Source of the DNA: Staphylococcus arlettae
GTDB lineage: Bacteria; Bacillota; Bacilli; Staphylococcales; Staphylococcaceae
Assembly (NCBI RefSeq): GCF_002902345.1
Contig: NZ_PPQB01000022.1
Span: 3,946-67,945 of the forward strand
Length of the DNA: 64,000 bases
Direction of reading: 5' to 3'
The notes under the pieces were generated by a model. It was not told the DNA's origin, searched no databases, and worked only from the letters and a program-made list of their open reading frames with translations. The position numbers were made by a program, and so were the translations under genes. Positions 9,301-17,888 of this stretch are shown here, piece by piece (the stretch's first letter is position 1; each line of letters opens with the position of its first letter).

Positions 9301-10827
9301 TAGCTGTTTAAAATAGTTGAACAATGATTCATCTTTATCATTCAAGACAGCTACCGGAACGTCATAACCCATTGCCCCAATTGGATCCTTTTTATTTTCG
9401 ACGATTTCAGTCATATATTTGTCTAGTTCTTCTTTCGTGTAGACAAATTGCTTTTGCAAACGTGATAACGTCTCCGCATCCCACTCCGAAGGCTGATATT
9501 GCACTTGAGCTAACTCTAAATCTTCTTTAAATTGGCTTAACCAACTTTCATATGGTAATTCATCAGCGATTCGGGCTTTCAGTTCATTATTTTCAATCAC
9601 TTTATTTTTGTTGAAATCTACAAGTAACAACTTCCCAGGATTTAACTGCCCTTTGAAAGCCACTTGTTCTTCAGGAACATCGATAACTCCAACTTCCGAC
9701 GAATAAACAATGTAGTTATCTTTAGTAATAGTATAACGTCCTGGACGTAAACCATTTCTGTCTGTTAACGCGCCAATTTTATCACCATTACAAAACGAAA
9801 TCATCGTTGGTCCATCCCATGGTTCCATGAGGTAACTGTAATACTCATAAAATGCGCGAACATTGGCATCATTCGTTTTGTTGTACAACCAAGGCTCAGG
9901 AATTAACAGCATTGCTGCTTTTTCAGGTTCCATCGCTAACGCTAAAAATTCTAAGGCATTATCGACGATTGCTGAATCACTACCGTCCTCATCGACGATT
10001 GCTTTAACTTTATGTTTATCTTCTCCAAAAACAGTATCTACCAATCGTTCTTGACGTGCACGCATCCAATTTACATTACCTTTTATCGTATTAATTTCTC
10101 CATTATGCATTAATAGACGATTAGGGTGCGAACGTTTCCAACTTGGAAATGTATTAGTACTGAACCGTGAATGTACTAAACCTAGCTTAGAAATATAAGA
10201 TTCATGCGTTAAATCTATATATAGACGTTTAATTTGGTCGGAACGCAACCAACCTTTATAAACAATTGTTTTATGCGATAAACTAGTAAAATACAGTGCT
10301 AAACCTTGTGTTTCACTGTAATATTCGATTTGTTTGCGCGCTAAAAACAGTGCTTTGTCTACAGTTGGCACATCGTTTAACGCTACAAATACTTGCTGGA
10401 TCACTGGCATCGTTTTCGCAACATGTGGTGCAATAGCATCAGTATTGACAGGAACTTCTCTATATCCCAGCACTGTCATGCCTTCTTCAGCAAAATATGC
10501 ATTGAATTGCTCTTCATGCTTTGTCCCTGCAATAGATTCATTAGCAAAAAAGAGTCCTACTGCATAGTGACCTTCAGCCGGCAAATCAATATCAACATGA
10601 TTAGCGAAAAATTCAAATGGAATCTCTGTCATGATACCTGCACCATCACCTGTCATCCCATCAGCTCCAATACCGCCACGATGATCTAGTCGACGCAACA
10701 TCTCCAATGATTTATCAACAATATCGTGTGTTCTTTTGTTATCCATGTTGGCATAAAATCCTATACCACACGCATCATGTTCTTCCCTGCTATCATATAA
10801 GCCCACTTTTTTCACAGATTCGAGCAT
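6331..10827 (-). CDS. gltB: Glutamate synthase (NADPH), large subunit
   Basis: 1498-residue GOGAT. A short propeptide precedes Cys20 (EEHDACGIGF), the N-terminal nucleophile of the glutaminase domain (to about 430). A central domain follows, then the FMN-binding synthase domain (about 800-1190, GEGGENPERY, GYDGGTGASPKTS) with the 3Fe-4S cysteines in CIMMRVCHKDTCPVG, and the C-terminal GXGXG beta-helix (about 1250-1430, GGRVVVLG, GQGMSGG). The start at 10827 (ATG, AGGGGTG 6 nt upstream) is better than the in-frame GTG at 10836. Divergent from gltC. Confidence 0.96.
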   Translation of the reverse strand: MLESVKKVGLYDSREEHDACGIGFYANMDNKRTHDIVDKSLEMLRRLDHRGGIGADGMTGDGAGIMTEIPFEFFANHVDIDLPAEGHYAVGLFFANESIAGTKHEEQFNAYFAEEGMTVLGYREVPVNTDAIAPHVAKTMPVIQQVFVALNDVPTVDKALFLARKQIEYYSETQGLALYFTSLSHKTIVYKGWLRSDQIKRLYIDLTHESYISKLGLVHSRFSTNTFPSWKRSHPNRLLMHNGEINTIKGNVNWMRARQERLVDTVFGEDKHKVKAIVDEDGSDSAIVDNALEFLALAMEPEKAAMLLIPEPWLYNKTNDANVRAFYEYYSYLMEPWDGPTMISFCNGDKIGALTDRNGLRPGRYTITKDNYIVYSSEVGVIDVPEEQVAFKGQLNPGKLLLVDFNKNKVIENNELKARIADELPYESWLSQFKEDLELAQVQYQPSEWDAETLSRLQKQFVYTKEELDKYMTEIVENKKDPIGAMGYDVPVAVLNDKDESLFNYFKQLFAQVTNPPIDAYREKIVTSELSYLGSEGNLLQPNEDALSRIQLQKPVLTEAQLAKIENSRFNVQRLSTLYSRRLEDALDELGEQAIAAVKQGKEIIVLDDSGLVDDTGFAMPILLAVSHIHQLLITQNLRMDTSIVALSGETREVHHVACLLGYGANAVVPYLAQRTIEALTKDGRLSGEVISNVQTYTDTLSEGVIKVMAKMGISTVQSYQGAQIFEAVGLSHDVVNRYFTGTQSKLSGISIDMIDQENKGRQSATSPYIESGSTFQWRKQGQHHAFNPTSIHLLQHACRLNDYEKFKAFSEEVNTKRTDHIRHLMEFKQQTPVDITEVEPASDIVRRFNTGAMSYGSISAEAHQTLAEAMNRIGGKSNSGEGGENPERYIIDEEGRNHSSAIKQVASGRFGVTSDYLQHAKEIQIKVAQGAKPGEGGQLPGSKVYPWIAEVRGSTPGIGLISPPPHHDIYSIEDLAQLIHDLKNANKDADITVKLVSKTGVGTIAAGVAKAYADKIVISGYDGGTGASPKTSIQHAGVPWEVGLAETHQTLMMNDLRSRVKVETDGKLLTGKDVAYACALGAEEFGFATAPLVVLGCIMMRVCHKDTCPVGIATQNQDLRALFNGRADHVVNFMHFVAEELREILAQLGLKSVDELVGRTDLLQRAPYQKQRPKANTMDIEALLYQHDGERHKSIEQNHHLDEGFDLTELYPDAQAAINSGTTFKGEYQLKNEQRDVGVITGSAITRVHGAEGMAEDSINVYTNGHAGQSLAAYTPRGLTIHHTGDANDYVGKGLSGGKIIVNAPNAARENEIIVGNVCFYGASHGKAFINGRAGERFCIRNSGVQVVVEGIGDHGLEYMTGGRVVVLGDVGKNFGQGMSGGVSYIFPTDIEQFKQDHALDTLDFDEVTVDEERSVLKEMLEEHVKYTNSKKAQALLQDFEHIESKVVKVIPKDFKLMMQKIDLQKQTTPQLDEALLKAFNDERTHIETDKPLSAVY

Positions 10828-10923
10828 GACATTCACCCCTTTTACGAAAATTCTGAATATTTATTACGTAGAATTACTATATAGTACCTAATCAATCTGT
10901 TCAATATATAAAATAGATGATAT

Positions 10924-10942
10924 CATTCTAATTAATAGAATG
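10924..10942. promoter_or_regulatory. Inverted repeat in the gltB-gltC intergenic region, probable GltC box
   Basis: CATTCTA-N5-TAGAATG, a perfect inverted repeat 24 bp upstream of the gltC start codon. LysR regulators bind such T-N11-A dyads and GltC controls gltBD and itself from the shared region in Bacillus. Assignment to GltC is inference from position. A weaker ATTCT...AGAAT pair lies at 10849-10874. Confidence 0.6.
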
Positions 10943-10965
10943 ATTGTGTAAAAAGGAGTATTGTC

Positions 10966-11853
10966 ATGGAAATCAAACAATTAAAATACTTTATTGAAGT
11001 TGCTAAAAGAGAGCATCTTTCTGAAGCTGCATTAGAATTAGACATTGCGCAATCTGCCATTAGCAGACAAATCAGTCATTTAGAGCGTGAGTTAAACGTA
11101 ACGCTCTTCAAACGTGAAGGTCGTAATATCCATTTAACAGATGATGGTCATAAATTGCTTGCTGAAGCCAACAAAATTGTTGAACAAGCTGAGGACACTG
11201 TGCGGTTATTTCATAACCAATCTGAAACAAACCGTTATGTCATTCGTATCGGTTATGTTGAAAGTTATACTGCTCAAATGCTCGGTTTATTAATTCAAAC
11301 CTTCGAAGGTCAAAGTGACTCTAAAATAGAACCCATGTTAATGGAAGAAACTGAAATCACAAACACATTACTAGCTGACCAAATCGACGTAGCGTTTATG
11401 GATTTATCCACTGATCTTAAACAACATCGAGACCTTGATACCATACCATTATTCGAAGAAACTTATAATATTTGCGTACCCAAAGAAGACCCTATTGCAC
11501 TGGCAACCAATCCACCTTTATCACAATTCAAAGACAAAATGATTTACCAATTATACGCAACGTCTCAATCAATCAAGCACACCCTTGAACAGCAAATTCA
11601 ACAGCGCGTACGTATAATTACGCACAAACAATTAGCAAAATATTTATTAACACACAACCGTGGTTTTATAATTACACCGTCCTATCACATTATTGATAAG
11701 CCTAACAACAAATGGGTAGAAATCTCTTTGGCTCACACTGAATTAAAACGTACCATTTGTTGTGCGACGCGCAAAGACAATCGTAAACACGATATGGCGT
11801 TACTCAAAAACACGATTACCACTTTGTTAAGTCGTGATGCTACATATCATTAA
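10966..11853 (+). CDS. gltC: LysR-family transcriptional activator of glutamate synthase
   Basis: 295-residue LysR regulator: a winged helix-turn-helix at residues 1-60 (MEIKQLKYFIEVAKREHLSEAALELDIAQSAISRQI, split across the motif) and a periplasmic-binding-like effector domain from about 90. Divergent from gltB with about 140 bp between starts, the standard arrangement for GltC. Family knowledge: activates gltBD when nitrogen is limiting and 2-oxoglutarate is high. The RBS AAAAGGAG precedes the ATG. Named from similarity and position. Confidence 0.9.
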   Translation: MEIKQLKYFIEVAKREHLSEAALELDIAQSAISRQISHLERELNVTLFKREGRNIHLTDDGHKLLAEANKIVEQAEDTVRLFHNQSETNRYVIRIGYVESYTAQMLGLLIQTFEGQSDSKIEPMLMEETEITNTLLADQIDVAFMDLSTDLKQHRDLDTIPLFEETYNICVPKEDPIALATNPPLSQFKDKMIYQLYATSQSIKHTLEQQIQQRVRIITHKQLAKYLLTHNRGFIITPSYHIIDKPNNKWVEISLAHTELKRTICCATRKDNRKHDMALLKNTITTLLSRDATYH

Positions 11854-11955
11854 TCATATGCATCATATCTTTGATCGTTATACAATTTTTTGAATTCCTA
11901 AAATTCAAAGCGTATAATCACACTGTCACAATACTAAATGTTTGGAGTCCGCTAC

Positions 11956-13068
11956 ATGAACCTTAAAAGACAGTTTAAATCTCCATTTGTTTGGAGTATT
12001 ACATTATTTTGTATTATTTTTAGCTGTGTGTTTATCTTCACTTTAGTAAACGACCAAATGTACCGTACACCTATTGGTCAAATTACTAATGTGAAAAACC
12101 TTAAAACAGAACACGTTGTCGATGAACATCATAATAATGATACGAAGCATCAAGAACAATTAACCATACATATGTTGAACGGCAAATATCAAGGCAAAAC
12201 AACGACAATCAAACACGAATATACAGAGTCTCAAGCTGACAGTGAAGCTTTTTCTCCAGGTAACAAAGTACTTATGCATATTGATAAAAAGCCAAGTGAT
12301 GGCTATATTGTAGAAAAAAAGCGTGATAGTCTCATCGTGGTAGTTATGGGTATTTTTTTACTAGTCATCTTATTAGTTGGTAAAAAAGTCGGTATTCAAT
12401 CTATTCTATCCCTTATCTTTAATACTATAGCTATATTGGCAGCAATATATCTTCATCTCCAGTTTCCTAACACTAGTTTATTCTGGTTAATGAGTATCGC
12501 TATTACATTATCAACTACGATTACCTTATTGCTAATTACCGGTTGGCATTGGCGAACGTTTGTCACGATTATCAGCACCCTTCTGGGCACCTTCCTTTGT
12601 ATAGGAATTACCTATGGTGTTATTCAAGCAACGGATGGTGCTGGGATGAAATTTGAAACGATGAGTTTTTTAACGTTACCGCCTAAAACTATCTTTTTAG
12701 CATCCGTTATCGTCGGCTCACTTGGTGCAGTAATGGATGTAGCTATTACAATAGCGAGTGGTATGTATGAAATTTTACGTCGTAGTCCCAACATCGAGAT
12801 GACACGTTGGGCATTAGCCGGGCGTAACATTGGTCAAGATATTATGGGAACAATGACCAATATTTTGCTGTTTTCATATTTATCTGGTAGTTTACCAATG
12901 ATTTTAATTTATTTAAAAAACGCAAATACTATAACTTATACGCTCTCTATCAATTGGTCTTTAGAAATATCTCGTGCAATCACAGGTGGTATTGGTATTG
13001 TCTTAACAATTCCATTAACGATTATCTTGATGCAACTGGTCTTCAAATTGCGAGGTGTTAAGCAATGA
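11956..13068 (+). CDS. YibE/F-family membrane protein (first of pair)
   Basis: 370-residue polytopic membrane protein. An N-terminal membrane segment precedes an extracytoplasmic beta-rich stretch (about 30-120, including GKYQGKTTTIKHEY and the VLMHID ending), then about seven membrane helices with the family signature MDVAITIASGMYEI. The start is the ATG at 11956, which has GGAG 8 nt upstream; the in-frame ATG at 11938 has none. Function is not established for this family. It overlaps the next gene by 4 nt, so the two are probably translated together. Confidence 0.85.
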   Translation: MNLKRQFKSPFVWSITLFCIIFSCVFIFTLVNDQMYRTPIGQITNVKNLKTEHVVDEHHNNDTKHQEQLTIHMLNGKYQGKTTTIKHEYTESQADSEAFSPGNKVLMHIDKKPSDGYIVEKKRDSLIVVVMGIFLLVILLVGKKVGIQSILSLIFNTIAILAAIYLHLQFPNTSLFWLMSIAITLSTTITLLLITGWHWRTFVTIISTLLGTFLCIGITYGVIQATDGAGMKFETMSFLTLPPKTIFLASVIVGSLGAVMDVAITIASGMYEILRRSPNIEMTRWALAGRNIGQDIMGTMTNILLFSYLSGSLPMILIYLKNANTITYTLSINWSLEISRAITGGIGIVLTIPLTIILMQLVFKLRGVKQ

Positions 13069-13847
13069 GCGCAATTACTATTTTAGGTTTAATATTATTT
13101 GTCCTGATGCTTATATTTGGAGGTAAAAAAGGACTAATTTCTTACCTTACTTTATTTTTAAATTTTATAATCTTAGTTATTTCAATCGTTTTTATTATTT
13201 TTGGCGCACCTATTTACCTAGTTACATTAATTTTTTGCATTGCTATTGCAGCGTGTAATCTTTTTGTACTAAATAGCTATAATATTAAAACACGTGCTGC
13301 GTTTTACGCTACTATCCTAACGACTTTATTATTAATTATAGCCATTTATTGTTCCGTAGCTGTCGGTCACTTACAAGGGTTCACGATAGAACAACAAGAC
13401 GAAACATATATCTTTTCAATGAATATAGGCGTAGATATGGTAAAATTTATGGTCTTTACTGTTATTTTGGCTGTCATTGCTGCAGTAATTGATTTAGCCA
13501 TCACGATTAGTTCACCCATTTATGAATTGTATGATACCAATCCGCATTTAACACAAAGCGAATTATTTCATTCCGGTATGCGTGTAGGTCGTGAAATATT
13601 AGCAACATCTGCCAATACCATATACCTCGCGTATTTTGGTGGCCAGCTGACATTATTCTTTTGGTTTTTCAATTTGAAATACTCGTTCGGCCATATTATA
13701 AACTCTAAAATTTTCGCACAAGAATTTGTCACTATTTTACTTGGCGGTATTGCCGTTGCTATAAGTATACCTATAACTGCATGGTTAACATCCTGGCTGA
13801 TTGTTAAAGAACAACGTAGTACCAAAACAACTTATAATGATAAGTAA
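13065..13847 (+). CDS. YibE/F-family membrane protein (second of pair)
   Basis: 260-residue membrane protein that begins within the previous stop codon (ATGA overlap). It has about seven hydrophobic segments and the signature VIDLAITISSPIYELYDTNP, matching the first protein's MDVAITIASGMYEIL. It lacks the extracytoplasmic N-terminal domain, so the pair looks like a duplicated membrane core with one extended partner that may form a heterodimer. The function is unknown; a transporter role is only a guess. Confidence 0.85.
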   Translation: MSAITILGLILFVLMLIFGGKKGLISYLTLFLNFIILVISIVFIIFGAPIYLVTLIFCIAIAACNLFVLNSYNIKTRAAFYATILTTLLLIIAIYCSVAVGHLQGFTIEQQDETYIFSMNIGVDMVKFMVFTVILAVIAAVIDLAITISSPIYELYDTNPHLTQSELFHSGMRVGREILATSANTIYLAYFGGQLTLFFWFFNLKYSFGHIINSKIFAQEFVTILLGGIAVAISIPITAWLTSWLIVKEQRSTKTTYNDK

Positions 13848-13921
13848 TGCGAGAAATATTTGAGTTAAAAGAGTTGTGTGGCAACATGTTATCAGTTCAG
13901 CCACCTACTGACAATACGACA

Positions 13922-13956
13922 TGAGGCTGGGACATTATTAATTTGTCCCAGCCTCA
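13922..13956. terminator. Bidirectional terminator, R1-type tail
   Basis: A perfect 13-bp stem, TGAGGCTGGGACA / TGTCCCAGCCTCA, with a 9-nt loop, then TTTT, between the convergent YibE/F pair and amt. The GGCTGGGACA...TGTCCCAGCC sequence is the third hairpin of repeat R1, and the 60 bp before it look like eroded R1. Confidence 0.85.
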
Positions 13957-13978
13957 TTTTGCTTGTCTAAGTGCAACA

Positions 13979-15232
13979 TTAACGGCGTTGCTTGAACTTA
14001 TTCATTTCGCCATAAAAATAAGCTTGTTCACCGTGCACTGTCTCATCCAGTCCAAGCTGTTCTTCATCTTTGGTCGTAGCCAGTGAAGTCCAATAACCGA
14101 TACAGCGTGCAAGTATATATGTCATAACTACACTAAATATAATAGTGACAAAGACCGCTAAGAATTGGCTACCAACTGCCTGCCAATGACCTCCTGCAAG
14201 TAAGCCGTCTTCAATGGAAGGATTTGCGTTTTTGGATTGGAAAACTCCGGTTAATAACGCCCCAACAATACCTCCAATTCCATGAATCCCAAATGCATCC
14301 AACGCATCATTATAGTTGAGTTTCACCTTGATGTAGTTAATGACTAAATAACAACAGCCACCACCAATTAAAGCCATGATTATTGCTTCTGTATAGTTAA
14401 CAAAGCCTGCTGCTGGCGTAATAGCCACAAGCCCAGCTAACATACCTGACAACATCCCAATTAAACTTGTTGTTTGTTTGGATATATATTCTAATACTGA
14501 CCAACCTAATGCACCTGCACTGGCTGCTAAGACAGTATTTACAAAAGCAAGTATTGCAATATTATCTAATGTAAATGCACTTCCAACATTAAAGCCATAC
14601 CAACCTAACCATACGAAGATTCCTCCAATTAAAGTAATGACTAAATTATGCGGAGGTCGTTTATCTACATTATGTCCAGCCTTAATCATTACAGCTAACA
14701 CTAAACCTGAAACACCGGACGTAATGTGTACTACTGTACCGCCAGCATAATCAATCGCACCTAAATGTTCGATCCATCCGCCTCCCCATACCCAATGAGC
14801 TACTGGGCTATAAACAAGCAATACCCATAAACCTACAAATATTAAGTATGGTATAAATTTCATTTTTTCAGCAATCGAGCCTGATAAAATCGATACCGCT
14901 ATCGTACAAAACATTAATTGAAATAACATAAATAAAGCTAATGGCACATGCGGCGACAAACTTTCATGTGTAGCAAATCCTACGTTGTGTAATCCTAGAA
15001 AACTAAAATCTCCTAACCACCCATTGCCTTGACCAAAACTAAGCGAAAATCCTGCCAAAACCCACACAAAAGTTACAATGACAATAGCAGACATACTTTG
15101 CATTACAGTATTTAAAACATTTTTAGATTGCACTAAGCCACCATAAAAAAGACTTAGTCCCGGTGTCATTAACCACACCAGTAATGTACATAGAAAAACA
15201 AACAATGTATCTGACATATTCATATACTTCAC
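13979..15232 (-). CDS. amt: Ammonium transporter (Amt family)
   Basis: 417-residue channel protein with 11 predicted membrane helices that takes up ammonium/ammonia. Seen: the periplasmic start LFVFLCTLLVWLMTPGLSLFYGG, SILSGSIAEKMKF, HWVWGGGWI, GGTVVHITSGVSGL and DALDAFGIHGIGGI with the pore histidines. No glnK gene follows. It supplies ammonium to glutamine synthetase and so complements the nearby gltBD. The start is the ATG at 15232 behind AAGGAG. A single-gene unit ending at the terminator shared with the YibE/F genes. Confidence 0.94.
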   Translation of the reverse strand: MKYMNMSDTLFVFLCTLLVWLMTPGLSLFYGGLVQSKNVLNTVMQSMSAIVIVTFVWVLAGFSLSFGQGNGWLGDFSFLGLHNVGFATHESLSPHVPLALFMLFQLMFCTIAVSILSGSIAEKMKFIPYLIFVGLWVLLVYSPVAHWVWGGGWIEHLGAIDYAGGTVVHITSGVSGLVLAVMIKAGHNVDKRPPHNLVITLIGGIFVWLGWYGFNVGSAFTLDNIAILAFVNTVLAASAGALGWSVLEYISKQTTSLIGMLSGMLAGLVAITPAAGFVNYTEAIIMALIGGGCCYLVINYIKVKLNYNDALDAFGIHGIGGIVGALLTGVFQSKNANPSIEDGLLAGGHWQAVGSQFLAVFVTIIFSVVMTYILARCIGYWTSLATTKDEEQLGLDETVHGEQAYFYGEMNKFKQRR

Positions 15233-15329
15233 TCCTTTTTAGGAGCATATACCGTTGATAGTGCAAAAGCAAAAATGCGTTATGAAACGTAACATAGTGT
15301 GTCAATTTTCATAACACATTACACATCAT

Positions 15330-15800
15330 TCAAGTTATTATTTGTTTTAAAATATACACGCGTTTGTCTTCTAACTCACCCTCACCACAATATTGATAAC
15401 CACAACGTTCATATAATCGTTGTGCTTGTTCATTTGTGTCATTGACCGCTAAATAAATTTCGGTAATCATAGGAAATTGTTCATGTATGTATTGTGGCAA
15501 CGCTTGGATTACTGCTGTACCAATGCCGAGATTGCGATAACGCGCGTCGACACCAAATGAACGAAAAAACACTGCTTGTTCATTTGTAGTATACGGTTTT
15601 ATCCCTTCACCAAAATGCAAAGTAAAAAAGGCGATGCACTGCTGACGATCATTGTAGACCAATGTCGGACAACGTTCATTATCAAGCTCTGCTAATTTAA
15701 TGTTATCTTCGGGTGTTTTAGTAAACTGTCTATCGTGGGATTGTATATAAAAATCCATTACATCTTGAATTAATTGTGGTCGATAACTTTCAAAATACAT
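15330..15800 (-). CDS. GNAT-family N-acetyltransferase
   Basis: 156-residue acetyltransferase. The acetyl-CoA motif A is RSFGVDARYRNLGIGTAVIQAL and motif B is EIYLAVNDTNEQAQRLYERCGYQYCG. The substrate is unknown. The ATG at 15800 has AGAGGAAG upstream and starts 1 nt after the stop of the Nudix gene, so the two are coupled. It is paralogous in outline to the acetyltransferase at 18823-19293 (same length, same ALPQYI/LPAFI region). Confidence 0.85.
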   Translation of the reverse strand: MYFESYRPQLIQDVMDFYIQSHDRQFTKTPEDNIKLAELDNERCPTLVYNDRQQCIAFFTLHFGEGIKPYTTNEQAVFFRSFGVDARYRNLGIGTAVIQALPQYIHEQFPMITEIYLAVNDTNEQAQRLYERCGYQYCGEGELEDKRVYILKQIIT

Positions 15801-15801
15801 A

Positions 15802-16197
15802 TTACTTCCTCTTTTCATTATCTTCTGATTGCAACCAAGTTAGTACAGCTGGTGCTATACGTGTCACATCATCTTTTTTTATCCACTGTACATCAGTAAT
15901 TTCACTTGCAGGTTCGATGTTCTGCCAATTGATGTCTTGGGTTGTACTAAAGCAAATCAGCTTAGTCAATGTATTGGGTTGAGGATAGGCCTCACCAACA
16001 ACAATATTACGATAATACAACTCATGTTCCGCTACAGTTAAACCTAATTCTTCTTCAAGTTCTCTTACGAGTGCAGCGGTCAACGTTTCATTATCATCAA
16101 TTTTACCACCCGGGAAATAATATTTAGCTCTATTTCTAGCTTGTACAAGTAATAATTCAGACTCTGTTTCCACTACTAAACATACACAGGTAATCAT
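15802..16197 (-). CDS. Nudix hydrolase (MutT-like)
   Basis: 131 residues, cytoplasmic. A complete Nudix box, G-x5-E-x7-RELEEELGL, is seen at about residues 36-58 (GGKIDDNETLTAALVRELEE). Such enzymes cleave nucleoside diphosphates linked to another moiety. The exact substrate cannot be read from the sequence. ATG behind AAGGTGTGA. Operon with the downstream GNAT gene. Confidence 0.88.
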   Translation of the reverse strand: MITCVCLVVETESELLLVQARNRAKYYFPGGKIDDNETLTAALVRELEEELGLTVAEHELYYRNIVVGEAYPQPNTLTKLICFSTTQDINWQNIEPASEITDVQWIKKDDVTRIAPAVLTWLQSEDNEKRK

Positions 16198-16364
16198 GTC
16201 GTATCACACCTTCTAGTTATTTCCAATTACAATATTTTCATTCGTTAGTATTGTTATGTTATCATATTGCAGTATTGAGCGAATAGCTCAACTTGCAATC
16301 AAATAAGACATACAACATAACTATAAACAAGTATCACCAACGACAGATAAATGGAGGTAACATC

Positions 16365-16625
16365 ATGGCTAAAAAAACAAAACTACATCGCGTCTCTAAT
16401 TTCATTAATTTTACTGGAGTTGCGATAGAAGGATTTAATTGGTATGCATATCGCTCTAACAACAAAAAACTGCTTTATGCGAGCATGGCCATTTCAACAA
16501 CTGGTGCTATTTTAGATTTTTATACTGCATTAAAATCACCACGAAAATTTGTAAAATTATTTTCTACTTTTACCTTAGCAAGTACATTGGTCACTACGGT
16601 GAAGCGATTAAAATCAATGAAATAA
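16365..16625 (+). CDS. Small membrane protein, unknown function
   Basis: 86 residues, basic N-terminus (MAKKTKLHRVSN), then three short hydrophobic stretches (FINFTGVAIEGFNWYAY, LLYASMAISTTGAILDFYTAL, FSTFTLASTLVTTV). The ATG at 16365 has a perfect GGAGGT 7 nt upstream, whereas the upstream in-frame ATG has none. I do not recognise a family. Monocistronic, convergent with sle1. Confidence 0.7.
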   Translation: MAKKTKLHRVSNFINFTGVAIEGFNWYAYRSNNKKLLYASMAISTTGAILDFYTALKSPRKFVKLFSTFTLASTLVTTVKRLKSMK

Positions 16626-16674
16626 AAAAATAGCGTAAACACTAGAGTCACACTCTACGTTTACGCTATTTTTT
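16625..16674. terminator. Bidirectional terminator between the small membrane gene and sle1
   Basis: AAAAAATAGCGTAAAC pairs exactly with GTTTACGCTATTTTTT over an 18-nt loop, giving U-runs in both directions. It closes both convergent genes. Confidence 0.9.
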
Positions 16675-16676
16675 AT

Positions 16677-17654
16677 TTAATGTATAAATTTATGATTTGC
16701 TACTTGTGATGCAGAAACTGTTCTAAAAGTTTTAACACCTGGAGCTGCACTATAGTTCATTTCCGAAACATAGACACTTCCATCGCTATTAACACGTTCT
16801 ACAAATGCTACATGACCATAATATCCAGCATCAGTTTGCAAAATAGAACCGACTGTTGGTTTACGATCTACTGTATAACCATCTTGTGGCGCAGCATTGT
16901 CCCAATTATTAGCATTCCACCAATACGTGCTAATACCTTTACCGATTTGAGCACGACGATTGAATACATGCCATGTACACTGACCCCAATCATATAAATT
17001 AGAGTGATTAAACACTGGCGTCTTGTAACTCGTACCTGATGATGTAGAACCACCAGAAGTACTTGAACTACCAGATACTTTCAAACGCTGGCCTGGATAT
17101 ATGAAATAATCAGACAATCCATTAAGCTCCATAATTTTTTTGTAAGTTGTTCCATACTTCGCTGCAATCGCAGATAATGAATCTCCGGATTTCACAGTAT
17201 AATAAGATGTTGTCGATGTATTTGAACTTGTTGAGCCAGATGTAGAAGTTGATGTAGATCCTGAAACTTTTAGGCGTTGTCCTGGATAAATAACATAATT
17301 ATTTAAACCATTTAAACTCATAATCTTTTGATAAGACGTGCCGTACTTAACTGCAATTGAAGATAGTGAATCTCCAGATTTCACTGTGTAATATGTAGTA
17401 TTTGAGCTCGTTGTTGTCGAACTAGACGAACTTGTTGTCCCTGATACCGTTAATACTTGATTTGGGAAAATAACGTTAGATGTTATGTTATTGAGTGATT
17501 TTAATTTTGAAACTGACATATTATATTTATTCGCAATCGACCAAAGTGAGTCCCCACTCTGCACTTTATACGTCGTTGCTCCTTCTGCATGTGTTGCGGC
17601 TACTGCTGCCACAGCACTACTTCCAATGACCGTCGCAATGATTTTCTTTTGCAC
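16677..17654 (-). CDS. sle1: LysM-CHAP peptidoglycan hydrolase, Sle1/Aaa type
   Basis: 325-residue secreted cell-wall amidase. A signal peptide ([25 protein letters not shown]) is followed by three LysM repeats (each YxVxSGDSLSxIAxKYGTxYxKIMxLNGL) separated by Ser/Thr-rich linkers, and a C-terminal CHAP domain from about residue 205 with Cys in [10 protein letters not shown] and His in GHVAFVERV. Family knowledge: S. aureus Sle1 is an N-acetylmuramoyl-L-alanine amidase that splits daughter cells at the septum. The start is GTG behind GGGAGG. Probably WalR-controlled (see 17751). Confidence 0.93.
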   Translation of the reverse strand: MQKKIIATVIGSSAVAAVAATHAEGATTYKVQSGDSLWSIANKYNMSVSKLKSLNNITSNVIFPNQVLTVSGTTSSSSSTTTSSNTTYYTVKSGDSLSSIAVKYGTSYQKIMSLNGLNNYVIYPGQRLKVSGSTSTSTSGSTSSNTSTTSYYTVKSGDSLSAIAAKYGTTYKKIMELNGLSDYFIYPGQRLKVSGSSSTSGGSTSSGTSYKTPVFNHSNLYDWGQCTWHVFNRRAQIGKGISTYWWNANNWDNAAPQDGYTVDRKPTVGSILQTDAGYYGHVAFVERVNSDGSVYVSEMNYSAAPGVKTFRTVSASQVANHKFIH

Positions 17655-17750
17655 TTTTGATAAGCCTCCCTAATACTGTAAAAACTTAGAATTCATTTCT
17701 TTTCTTTTCATATTATACACGTCCTAATTGTTAATTAGTATATTTTTTTG

Positions 17751-17767
17751 ATGACATTATGATTACA
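17751..17767 (-). promoter_or_regulatory. Possible WalR box upstream of sle1
   Basis: Minus-strand TGTAAT-N5-TGTCAT fits the WalR direct repeat TGTWAH-N5-TGTWAH with one mismatch, about 100 bp upstream of the start codon. WalKR control of sle1-type amidases is known in S. aureus. This particular site is inferred. Confidence 0.35.
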
Positions 17768-17888
17768 AAGCATTTTAAAAATTAATTAAAAATATACAAT
17801 TCAATTGTTCGCCACTATATTTTTACAGTACCATTTATCAGCGTGCGTCATTACGTTAAACCTTAATACCTTCTTTACATGCCTTGAA

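Noticed and set aside
15776-15982. Plus-strand ORF across the Nudix/GNAT junction
   Set aside because: Both real genes on the minus strand have clear motifs and RBS; this has none.
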